Of a stretch of 64,000 nucleotides of DNA, positions 51,101 through 59,660 are shown piece by piece (the stretch's first letter is position 1; each line of letters begins with the position of its first letter). A program made the position numbers and the translations under genes. This DNA comes from Diogma glabrata (Eukaryota > Arthropoda > Insecta > Diptera > Cylindrotomidae): the NCBI GenBank assembly GCA_963693315.1, contig OY856186.1:379105522-379169521 (forward strand), read 5' to 3'. The notes beneath the pieces were generated by a model that saw only the letters and a program-made list of their open reading frames with translations, searched no databases and was not told where the DNA came from.

Positions 51101-54100
51101 TTCAATTTCATGAGGGAGAGCTCTCATGTTTTGATTTAATTTCAAAATTTTAAAGTTAATAAATTCTTGCCAAGATGTAATACAATTTTCAATTAAAATA
51201 GAACGTGAGCCATGCGGTATAACTGGAAGAATTTGGCGAAAGTCACCGCTCAGTAAAAGAGTTTTACCTGCAAACAGTTTATTTTTATTTTCTTCGTTTG
51301 GAGTCAAATCTCTTAACAAACGATCAATTAATTTTAAAGCATGAATAGAACACATTGAAATTTCATCTATAATAATGATTGATGCATTATTAATATATGT
51401 GCCATGTACACTGTTTGGAGTTATATTTGGCATTGAATTCTCTAATAATGGAATTGGTAATTTGAAAACATTATGCAAAGTTCGCCCCCCAATCAAAAGA
51501 GTTGATGCAATACCACTGAAGGCAGTTACAATACACGAAAGATTTAATGAATTAAATTTATGAATGATTGCCGTTTGAACAAAAGTTTTGCCACAACCTG
51601 CATGAGCTGTCAAGAAAAAAACATTACTTCCAGTATCATGGAATTGAGCTTCACGCAAAACAATATCAATCACACTACGTTGCTCATTATTTGCATTTTC
51701 ATACATTCTATCGAAAACTATAGCTTCTTCTTCAATATCAAAATGACCTACATCGCCAATCTGTAAGTTATATTGTGGAATCGGAAGACCAAGATCACCA
51801 CATGAAGTATTATGTGTAAGAAGAATTTCATTAATTTCAATCAAGGCTCGATCAATTGACACATCTTCATCGTAATTTCGTAAAAAGTCTTCAATCATAC
51901 TATTTCTAAATTCAATCCATAAAGCTAAAGCATTCGGAGGAACATTCAAACCACAGATAAATGCAAATAATTGACGAAACTGTTTTGGTGATTGAATTTC
52001 TGAAGCTTCAAGTAAACATTCACGCCATTCATTATCATTTGTTGCAATACCTCGAGCTTCACATGCTGCAACAAAAGTAGGGTACTCAACACCTTCATAC
52101 ATACGTAGATCAGAAAAAGATTTTGGACCACGAACATGCAACAGAAGTAAACGCATATGAAACAATTCTATATCTTTTGGAGAAACCATATATAATCGAG
52201 CAACAACTTTATCAGCCCCACGTTGTCTTCTTTTCCACGATTTACTTTGATCATGCCAAACATAATGTAATGGTAATTCTGTATACAAAAACTCATTAGC
52301 TAAATTATCAATGGAATTCAAATGGAAAAATGCTAACAATTTTGTTCTTGATACATTTGCGACTGCACCAGCCACATTACCATTCCTGATATAAACATTT
52401 TGTCTATTAGGCAAATGACAATCAAGTCGAATAATTGTATGAGATTGAAAATGCATTGGAAATTCAAATATGCGCCAAGCAGCTTCAGTCGAACCAACAT
52501 ACCGTCCATTCAAAAAATCTTGAATTTTATTTCCCACAATCGCATCATCATTATTCACTGCATTCTCTCCATTCACTCTCAATTCAACATTGGCAGAATC
52601 ATACCCTTTATATACATACTTGTAAACATATTTCACACTTTTAACAGTCGTACATATTTCAACGTTAATATGACAATTGAATTTTGCAAGAAGATAAGGA
52701 TTATATGGAACAACATATCTATTATCAAGAGATGCACCACGTACATCAACACTCATACCATTATCACGTCGACGATACAAAGGATAACCATTCACAGATT
52801 CTTTAGTATTTTCAGAAAAAGGTTTTGGAAAATTCTTACTACATTTACCATCTCTCATACAAACAGAATTGGGATTTAGAGCACCACATGGTCCATGCAT
52901 CATATGACGTTTCACATATTCATGTAATTTAGGAAAAAGAATGGGATCAGGGATTTCAGTACATACAAATTTATTAATCATTTCATTTCCATCAATTCTA
53001 TCTTCATCTGATAAATTTAACAAAATATGGGCATGCGGAAGACCACGTTTTTGAAATTCAATGGTATATATAAGTGCTTTGACAGAACCGAAAATCTTTT
53101 TTTTCATTAAACAATCTATGAGCTCTTTAAGTTTCACTTTAAACACACGCACAACAATATCAGGACGAAAATTCGAAGACTCATAATTACTCAAATTATC
53201 AACAATTTCTGGCCATTGAGGATTACATGTCATTGTTATAAATAAAGAAGGTTTACCGAAATGTTGTACAATAGACATTGCATCCAAGTAATTTTGATAC
53301 ATGTTACGTGGTGAACCGGTGAAAGAAGATGGCAAAATTACTTTACGACCAACTACTTGCATATTATCATCGCCATTGCGATTTTGATGCAAGAAATCTG
53401 TTAAATTATTGTACAAATCAGCACGAAGAGCAGATTGATTTGAACGAATGTAATGAAGCCGTGTACCTTCGATACGAACATACATATCAACAATCCATTG
53501 AAGAAATAATTTTTGAGAACGATGCAAAAGACTAAAACCATCACGTATAGCAAGGCGATAAGATGCATATTGCAACATTGTAACTTTTGTACGTGACACA
53601 TTAGCACGTGAAGTTGAAACTAAATTATGTGGAATATTAACGTGCCACCCAGTATCACCATTTGGAAACAACAAAGGATAAGCTAAAGGATCCAAAGAAG
53701 AATCAAGGACAGAAACAGAACGAATTTCATTTGCATTTTTTGAAAAAACAATCATATTTCTTTCAAAAGGTGGTTCACCATCATCATTTTTAAAAATAGC
53801 AGCCACATCAGTTTGAACAGCATCATTAAAACGACGAATATCACATTCTCTGTTAACTTTTATAACCATTGACACATCAGCAGTAACATTCTCAGGTCTT
53901 TCACAAAATTCATGCATTGATTTGAAAGAACGAACAAAAGGATTCACACGATCTAACTCAAAACCTATCTCACGCATAAGAAAAATTTCACATACATTGG
54001 TATTTCTATTCATTCTCATATTAGCAGCAGTATCAACATCATAAAAATATAATTGTGCATACATTGGAGGTCGACCATAAGCAGGAATTAAAGCACCAGT

Positions 54101-55926
54101 ACGATGATAAAAAATATTATGAATTTTAAAATGATAAATACCACGTGCAGTAGAATCCGCTATATTACATTCAGAACTGATCATTGCAAATGCCGAATTA
54201 TAGGAACGAATATTTGAAAGAAAACTTTTAGAACGTTTTTTTATAGCATTATCATTTGAATTCAATCCTTCGAAAATATTAGAGAAAAATGCATTTTCAG
54301 AAAGAGGAGGTAAATTGACTTTGCCTTTATGGCAACACAAAGAAAACGCTTCATTATTATTTGAAGTAACTTCTCTTGCAAAATTTTTGGCATGACAAAA
54401 ATGACAACTCATATCCAAAGCACCACAAACATACGAATCAAAGTTACCTGGAATCACATTCAAAGCACACTTGAACGAATCTCTCAAAATTACAAAGGGA
54501 ATTTCATCATTCACCACATTCAATTCTAAATCATTCGCAACATTCATGACACCATTCATGACACCGTTCATGACACCATTCATATCATCAACATTCACTT
54601 CATCATTCACAACAACATCAGCTTCAGCATTCATTCCATCATTATTACCATTCATTTCATCATTCATAAAATCAACATTATTACGCATATTACGCATATA
54701 ATCTCTTTTATTCCGACGACTCGATGTACCACTCACATCCAAACGATGTTTACGACGTAGTCTTGGCATCGAAATAAATAAATATATCAATATATCAAAA
54801 ATATGAAATAACTCAAATATCAAAATATCTCAAAAATCTTTATATCAATAAAAAACAAAATAATCGAAAAATATCGAAAACCGTCCTTCTTGAAAGATAA
54901 AAGACGACTAAAATATAAAATAAATACGACGACTGAAATGAATATAAAATAAATATAAAAATTTTCGTTTTTGTTATTCGTTGTTCGGTTCGATAGCTAA
55001 TATATAAAAAAGAAAAATTTTAAAGCATTGTTTTAAAGCAAAAAGAAAGATGTATGTAAACTTATAATGCATATGTATAGAAAAAGTTTTCCGTATATAA
55101 TAACTTTTTTATTTATGATCCGATTTGTTTGAATCCGGATCCGACTATAGGTTACACTAATATCAGTTAGCTGTGAAAATTTCAAATGAATCCATCTGCG
55201 AATAAAAAAGCCTAATGCTCCACAAAGTTTTAATCTAGCGTATTAATATATAAGAAGATATATAAAGATTAGTATGCCAATTAAAAATTTTAAATTTGCA
55301 TTTATCAAATATTACCTTATTTTTCCAGGAAAATAATTTTTCGCGAAACTCCAGCATTAATCCATACTTAGAAGGAGGTAATAATGTTGACAAATCCTGT
55401 GATGTTAAATATTGTAACCGGTTAACCGTTATATCACGATCTGTAGAACATTTAAAACAATTATACACATTATGCATATTTATATTATTATATTTGCATA
55501 AGCCATTTTATACAATGAAGGGGAATTCCCGTTATTTTTTATATATTTTGTATGAATTCCATATTTGTCAGGTAACTTTTAATCCAAAATAACAACTTTC
55601 AAATTAACGGGAATTTTTTCAATAAATATAACATAAACGTCAGCATATTTTTTTTCTTTTTTTTATAAATGCACAACACTTGATCACAAATTACCTTTTA
55701 TGTATTCATACACTTCAGGAACATTCCACTCCACAACCCAATTGTAAAGGGGATCACAGTTCAAAATGCAAGAGGCATCACTATTTTCACAGTTTTCAAT
55801 ATGTTCACTAGGTTTCACTGGATTAATTAGGTCTAGGTATGTTAAATCACTTTCTACGTGAGAATCAAAATATTCCACAGGCACTGCTAAATCACTTCTT
55901 AATGTTAAATTGTTTATTTCATCCAT
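48163..55926 (-). CDS. Six-exon SAM-domain-like protein of the 11-kb transposon
   Basis: I infer exons 55695-55926 (ATG at 55926), 55316-55440, 49340 to about 49547, 48924-49268, 48704-48863 and 48163-48638 (TAA). All introns have GT-AG ends, and phases match at five of six joints; the exon-3 acceptor is uncertain. Exons 1-2 form a SAM-like helix set (WVVEWNVPEVYEYI, then LQYLTSQDLSTLL, MLEFREKLFSW). Exon 3 has DLIDVIIRYYVF...LFPKE. Exon 4 starts ESYYTTGGNGIRQSGSLYFK and contains a basic KKRH stretch that may be a nuclear signal. Exon 6 holds a globular domain without a motif I can name. Total about 515 aa. It probably assists transposition (DNA binding or oligomerisation), but this is inference. 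The large intron 2 contains the Helitron. No internal stop is seen. Confidence 0.72.
49558..50245. repeat. Palindromic and tandem Helitron-end-like repeats beside the Helitron
   Basis: 49558-49676 and 49693-49815 are inverted copies (TAATGAGAAATGCTAGCATA, TTCATTCATATATTT, CTAGCTGATCAGTTCGGATA). A block of about 300 bases ending AGCGAAGCACGCCGGGCCCT followed by CCTAGTACTCATAAAA occurs twice (CTAG at 49901-49904 and 50231-50234). A GC-rich hairpin (GCG...CGC) followed by CTAG|T is how Helitrons end, here on the plus strand. They could be 3' ends of plus-strand non-autonomous Helitrons, or part of the 3' tail of the minus-strand Helitron. Confidence 0.75.
50279..54769 (-). CDS. Intact Helitron Rep-Pif1 helicase (about 1,496 aa)
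   Basis: The frame is open without a break. I chose the ATG at 54769 (MPRLRRKHRLDVSG), which fits the usual basic start. The N-terminus is Asn/Asp/Met-rich with a short tandem VMNGVMNGVMNG, then a zinc-binding-like CGALDMSCHFCHAK. The Rep (HUH) part has FITMTCNPQWPEI, the HUH pair GLPHAHILLNL (about residue 578) and the two-tyrosine helix KYVYKYVYKG (about 716). The C-terminal Pif1 helicase has Walker A GCGKTFVQTA (about 1058), Walker B IIIDEIS (about 1132), TINKSQGQT (about 1425) and LYVAASRVR. This protein nicks and unwinds DNA for rolling-circle transposition. It lies in intron 2 of the SAM-like gene. An intact frame this long suggests recent insertion. Confidence 0.95.
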   Translation of the reverse strand: MPRLRRKHRLDVSGTSSRRNKRDYMRNMRNNVDFMNDEMNGNNDGMNAEADVVVNDEVNVDDMNGVMNGVMNGVMNVANDLELNVVNDEIPFVILRDSFKCALNVIPGNFDSYVCGALDMSCHFCHAKNFAREVTSNNNEAFSLCCHKGKVNLPPLSENAFFSNIFEGLNSNDNAIKKRSKSFLSNIRSYNSAFAMISSECNIADSTARGIYHFKIHNIFYHRTGALIPAYGRPPMYAQLYFYDVDTAANMRMNRNTNVCEIFLMREIGFELDRVNPFVRSFKSMHEFCERPENVTADVSMVIKVNRECDIRRFNDAVQTDVAAIFKNDDGEPPFERNMIVFSKNANEIRSVSVLDSSLDPLAYPLLFPNGDTGWHVNIPHNLVSTSRANVSRTKVTMLQYASYRLAIRDGFSLLHRSQKLFLQWIVDMYVRIEGTRLHYIRSNQSALRADLYNNLTDFLHQNRNGDDNMQVVGRKVILPSSFTGSPRNMYQNYLDAMSIVQHFGKPSLFITMTCNPQWPEIVDNLSNYESSNFRPDIVVRVFKVKLKELIDCLMKKKIFGSVKALIYTIEFQKRGLPHAHILLNLSDEDRIDGNEMINKFVCTEIPDPILFPKLHEYVKRHMMHGPCGALNPNSVCMRDGKCSKNFPKPFSENTKESVNGYPLYRRRDNGMSVDVRGASLDNRYVVPYNPYLLAKFNCHINVEICTTVKSVKYVYKYVYKGYDSANVELRVNGENAVNNDDAIVGNKIQDFLNGRYVGSTEAAWRIFEFPMHFQSHTIIRLDCHLPNRQNVYIRNGNVAGAVANVSRTKLLAFFHLNSIDNLANEFLYTELPLHYVWHDQSKSWKRRQRGADKVVARLYMVSPKDIELFHMRLLLLHVRGPKSFSDLRMYEGVEYPTFVAACEARGIATNDNEWRECLLEASEIQSPKQFRQLFAFICGLNVPPNALALWIEFRNSMIEDFLRNYDEDVSIDRALIEINEILLTHNTSCGDLGLPIPQYNLQIGDVGHFDIEEEAIVFDRMYENANNEQRSVIDIVLREAQFHDTGSNVFFLTAHAGCGKTFVQTAIIHKFNSLNLSCIVTAFSGIASTLLIGGRTLHNVFKLPIPLLENSMPNITPNSVHGTYINNASIIIIDEISMCSIHALKLIDRLLRDLTPNEENKNKLFAGKTLLLSGDFRQILPVIPHGSRSILIENCITSWQEFINFKILKLNQNMRALPHEIEFVEFLRRLGNGDMQSFPQFGSDIIEIPHNLIGNPDNIIEDIFGNISDTILSDDILSFVILAPKNNDCNEINSKILSIMPGEEKAYFSFDKVVCDDIREQNNFPIEFLNKLSVGGLPPHKLNLKVNCIVLLIRNLNTGQALVNGTRMRVKVVHRNSIDCEVLTGVMRGVRILIPRIHLTYSGTLLPFKFQRTQFPIIPAFAMTINKSQGQTFNRVAILLKEPVFTHGQLYVAASRVRAFECLKFYIYDTSDQGHLFKDDRVFTKNIVFPEVIVT
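54770..55315 (-). other. Helitron 5' leader and left part of intron 2
   Basis: On the minus strand TCTTTTTTATATATTAGC begins at 55013 and fits the TC(T)-A/T-rich start of canonical Helitrons, so the Helitron's 5' end may be there. Between it and the exon-2 donor at 55315 lies about 300 bases of intron of the host transposon. No other gene. Confidence 0.5.
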
Positions 55927-56089
55927 TTATGAAATATTTATTTTATATATTATGATCTTTTTTCTTCTACTGTTGCGACTAATATGATATACAAACAACG
56001 AATCAAACGAAAACTCACAAAAAATAACGGTATAAATTAAGAACATTCTTTTAAATTTATGGCATCGGCTTTTCCTTCAAAAGCAATAC

Positions 56090-56355
56090 TTTTGAATCAA
56101 ATAAATTCTCCAGAATTTTAAATTTGATTCGTATTTATTACTTTTAAATCAAAAACAACTACATTGAATTAGAAATTTTACTTTCATGTTCTAAAACAAA
56201 AGATATTAGTAATATTTTTATTAAATGGTTCAGATTTTGATTTGAATACAAAAAATGCTATGTAAAGTAGATTCAAAAGTAAATTTTTTGATTTCTGTTA
56301 TTTTGGGTATCAAAAGTATGATTTTTGATTTTAAAACCTAATATTTTTTTGAGTG
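56090..56355. repeat. Right terminal and subterminal repeat zone of the 11-kb transposon
   Basis: The minus strand starts CACTCAAAAAAATATTAGGT and carries repeated TTTTGATACC, ACTTTTGAATC and TTTTTGATTTAAAAG words as at the left end. The ATG of the SAM-like gene is about 165 bases further in, so its promoter must lie in or next to this zone. Confidence 0.75.
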
Positions 56356-56357
56356 TA

Positions 56358-57574
56358 TAAACCACGTCATTCAACTTGGTTATAATGTTGTAAGGTCCTT
56401 CCCATGCAGCTTGCAGTTTTGGTGATAACCCTCGTTTTCGTTGTGGGTTGTGTAGCCATACTAATTGTCCTTCTTCAAAACCTTTATTATTAGATCGTAT
56501 ATCATATCGGGCTTTCATTCTATCACTGGTCAGTTGTATCTTCTGCCGAACAAGCTTGTGAATATCCTCAAGGTTCTCCCTGATTCGGTTGACGTATTCT
56601 TGCGCAGACAATGATGTTGATGGTACCGCTCCGAATTTAAGGTCACCAGGAAGTCTTAAATCACTTCCAAAAATAGTTTGAGCGGGTGTCATGGTCGTGG
56701 TGTCATGAACTGCTGATCTGTATGCCATCAAAAATAAAGGAATGTGTTGATCCCAGTTACGTTGATTCTTACTGATCACTTTAGCTAGAAATTCCTCCAA
56801 AGTAGCATTGAATCTCTCAACCATCCCATCTGACTGTGGGTGTGAAGCTGTCGTCCTCGTTTTGTTAATCCCCAGCATTTGACAAATTTCCTGGAATACA
56901 GCTGACTCGAAGTTCCGTCCCTGATCGGTGTGGATCTCCATAGGAACTCCATAGCGGCTAATCCAATTATTTATAACAGCTTCAGCGATTGTGGTTGCTT
57001 CCTGGTTGGGAATCGCACACACTTCCGGTCACTTACTGAAGTAGTCCATGATCACAAGCACATGTTTATTCTGATTATCCGTTGTTGGAAAAGGTCCCGC
57101 TACATTCATTGCGATCCTTTCAAATGGAGCACCTACATTGTATTGCTTCATTTTCCCATGACTTCTTCGTGCGGGTCCTTTCACCGCCGCACATTTATCG
57201 CATTTTTGACACTACTCCACAATTGATTGCCGAGTCCCCGACCAGTAAAACCGTTGTCGTATTTTTGCAAGAGTTTTGTTGATCCCAAGATGACCTCCAC
57301 TCGTTCCTTCGTGATACTCTTTCAATACTGCTGGTATTTTCCCTTTTGGTACCACTGTAAGAGATTGCTTTATTTTGCCATCTGAGCTTTCCCATACCCT
57401 CTTTAAACATCCATTCTCTAGCTGGAGACTGTCCCATTGCGCCCAGTACGCCTTCAAAGTTGGAGTTTTATCAGCAATATCTCCCCATACTGGTTTGCAA
57501 CCCTTTTTCTTGGACTCGATGATCGGTGCAAGATCCGGATCTTTTAATTGATCTTTTCTTATGGCTTCAGCAGT
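56358..57574 (-). pseudogene. Gypsy integrase, main part, inactivated
   Basis: The minus strand holds the H-H-C-C zinc region (EYHEGTSGGHLGINKTL near 57270-57320, C-x2-C after it), the core with HTDQGRNFES (second catalytic Asp) and SDGMVERFNATLEEF (catalytic Glu region), and a C-terminal GPYNIITKLNDVVY cut at 56358. Nonsense codons lie at 57212-57214, 57029-57031 and, upstream of the zinc region, 57575-57577. At 57104-57106 an Asn codon stands where the first catalytic Asp of the usual D-x-A/V-G-P-F block belongs. The C-terminal end lies 11 kb away at 45112-45223. Confidence 0.9.
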
Positions 57575-58988
57575 CTATTCATCGTCAGGTAGCACTTGTA
57601 GTAATCGTACATCGATGATGTTCTCCTTATTTTCTTGACGACTGCAATGCTTGCATTCAACTTGACAGGGTCGTCTCGATAATGCATCAGCGTTCCCATG
57701 TGCAGTACCCTTTCGATGTTCAATGTCCAAATCGTACGCCGGCAACCGTTCGATCCAACGTGCTACTTGTCCCTCTGGATTTTTGAACTGGAGTAACCAC
57801 CTTAACGCACCATGGTCAGTTCTGAGATGAAATTTCTGACCATACAAGTATTTATGGAAATGTTTGACGGATTCCACATAGCCAATAACTCCTTTCGAGT
57901 TACACAATAATTCCGCTCCGGCTTGGATAGCATTTTCGAGAAATAAGCTATCACCTTTTCCTGACCATCTATATTCTGCGACAAGACTCCTCCTATACCT
58001 TCATTACTGGCATCAGTATCCAAAATAAACTGAACATTTGGTATAGAATAGGACAGAATTGGAGCCGTACATAATCTCTTTCGGAGCTCCACAAATGCTT
58101 GTTCCTGAGGTTCATTCCATTCAAATGCTTTATCATGCAGACTTTTGGCAACGTTGGCGAATCCTGGCACAAACCGTCTGTAATATGTGCACAATCCAAG
58201 GAAGCTTCGTAGTTCATGTAGATTCTTTGGTCTTGGCCAGTTCATTACTGCTGCAATCTTGTCAGAATCTGTATGAATTCCCATTGCCGTAACCTTGTGT
58301 CCCAAATATTTTACTTCTTCCTTGAAAAGTGAACACTTTTTGGGACTTAACTTTAAACCGGCCACTTGCAACCTTTCCAGTACCCCCGCCAAGTTCCTCA
58401 AGTGGTCATCAAAGTCTTTGCCTATGACGATGATGTCATCCAAATATACAAGGCATGTTTTCCAGTGCAAGCCTTTTAGTACCCGTTCCATTAATCTCTC
58501 GAAAGTTGCAGGCGCGTTGCATAACCCAAACGGCATGACATTGAATTGCCATAGTCCATTACCAACACTAAACGCTGTTTTCTCCCGATCTTCCTCCGCA
58601 ACTTCTACTTGCCAGTAACCACTCTGCAGATCTAATGTTGAAAACAATCTTGATCCCGATAATGTATCCAATGCATCATCAATCCTAGGCAATGGGTAGC
58701 TATCCTTCTTAGTGACTGTATTTAATTTTCTGTAGTCAACACAAAATCTCAAGCTCGCATCTTTCTTGCCAACTAAAACCACAGGTGAGCTCCAGGGCCT
58801 GTCTGAAGGCTCGATTACACCAGCTTCTTTCATATCCCTCACCATTTTATAAGCTTCCTCTCTTTTAGCTAATGGTAATCTCCTTGGTGCTTGGCGTATC
58901 GGCTTTTCTGCTCCAGTGTCAATACGATGTTTTACCAGATTGGTTCTGCCATTTCCTTCAGGTGAACTGCAGAATACAGACTTGTGTT
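57575..58988 (-). pseudogene. Gypsy reverse transcriptase and RNase H, frameshifted
   Basis: The minus strand has the RT fingers/palm (SSPVVLVGKKDASLRFCVDY, FSTLDLQSGYWQ, NVMPFGLCNAPATF) and catalytic YLDDIIV near 58430-58450, then RNase H with LDTDASNEGIGGVLS (near 58015), KELLA, and LRTDHGALRWL in another frame. A one-base shift near 57890, just after KELLA, separates the two parts. Upstream the coding continues without a start as far as 58988, where the 4.4-kb LTR-like element interrupts the link to the protease. Residue order and YxDD are intact in the RT half. Confidence 0.92.
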
Positions 58989-59226
58989 GCTCTGTGGGGG
59001 TTGGGTAACGCCAAGCGTGGATGTTATGTGTTGAAAACTACCTGGGAATTCTTATAATTACCTCTTACCTGGTATTATCCCCCGTTGTTGTTGTTTCTCA
59101 TATAAATGTGGCGAGAAATAACAATCACCTTCTTCTTTCTAGTTCACAAGTTTTTATTTAACATCTGATTTTTAAATACAATCGTTTTCGGATTAAGATA
59201 TATCTTTGATTCGATTCACTCTGAGA

Positions 59227-59660
59227 AATAATTGTTATTTGGAAAATTATTTATTTGAACACAATGATTTTTTGAACAGAATTGATTTTTAATTTATTTT
59301 GAGAAATAATTTTTCTGTGGAAAATTATTTATTTGAACACAATGATTTTTTGAACAGAATTGATTTTTTATTTATTTTGAGAAATAATTTTTCTTTTGGA
59401 ACTTTTTGAACACAATGATTTTCTGAACAGAATTGATTTTTTATTTTATTTTGAGAAATAATTTTTCTTTTGGAAAATTTGAACACAATGATTTTTTGAA
59501 CAAAATTGATTTTTTATTTTATTTTGAGAAATAATTTTTCTTTTGGAAAATTTGAACACAATGATTTTCTGAACAAAATTGATTTTTTATTTTATTTTGA
59601 GAAATAATTTTTCTTTTGGAAAATTTGAACACAATGATTTTTTGAACAAAATTGATTTTT
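59227..59660 (+). repeat. About 70-bp minisatellite inside the LTR-like element
   Basis: The unit TTGAGAAATAATTTTTCTTT, then TGGAAAATTTGAACACAATG, then ATTTTTTGAACAGAATTGAT recurs about six times with small changes. One more copy stands at 62331-62405, beyond the inserted element. The insertion therefore took place within the array, at a T-run. Confidence 0.92.

Larger units (their letters stand above)
45226..56355 (-). mobile_element. 11.1-kb DNA transposon with CACTG/CACTC ends (CACTA/CMC-like), two genes
   Basis: The left end reads CACTGAAAAAAAATAATCAT; the right end on minus reads CACTCAAAAAAATATTAGGT. TA flanks both sides (45224-45225 and 56356-56357). The split gypsy frame confirms both borders. 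Subterminal zones at both ends (45240-45680; 56090-56340) are packed with TTTTGAATC/GATTCAAAA-like words in both orientations. Inside are a six-exon SAM-like gene and a C2H2/transposase gene, both on minus, and a Helitron in an intron. CACT ends, subterminal repeats and the transposase motifs point to the CACTA/EnSpm (CMC) group. The 2-bp TA duplication is shorter than the 3 bp usual there. Confidence 0.85.

Noticed and set aside
52400..54701. Plus-strand frames opposite the Helitron gene
   Set aside because: Shadows of the 1,496-codon minus-strand frame; they have no motifs of their own.
56930..57282. Plus-strand frames of 66-98 codons
   Set aside because: Antisense to the gypsy integrase.
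57195..57457. Two overlapping minus-strand frames as separate genes
   Set aside because: They are pieces of the gypsy integrase zinc region split by a nonsense codon and a phase difference.
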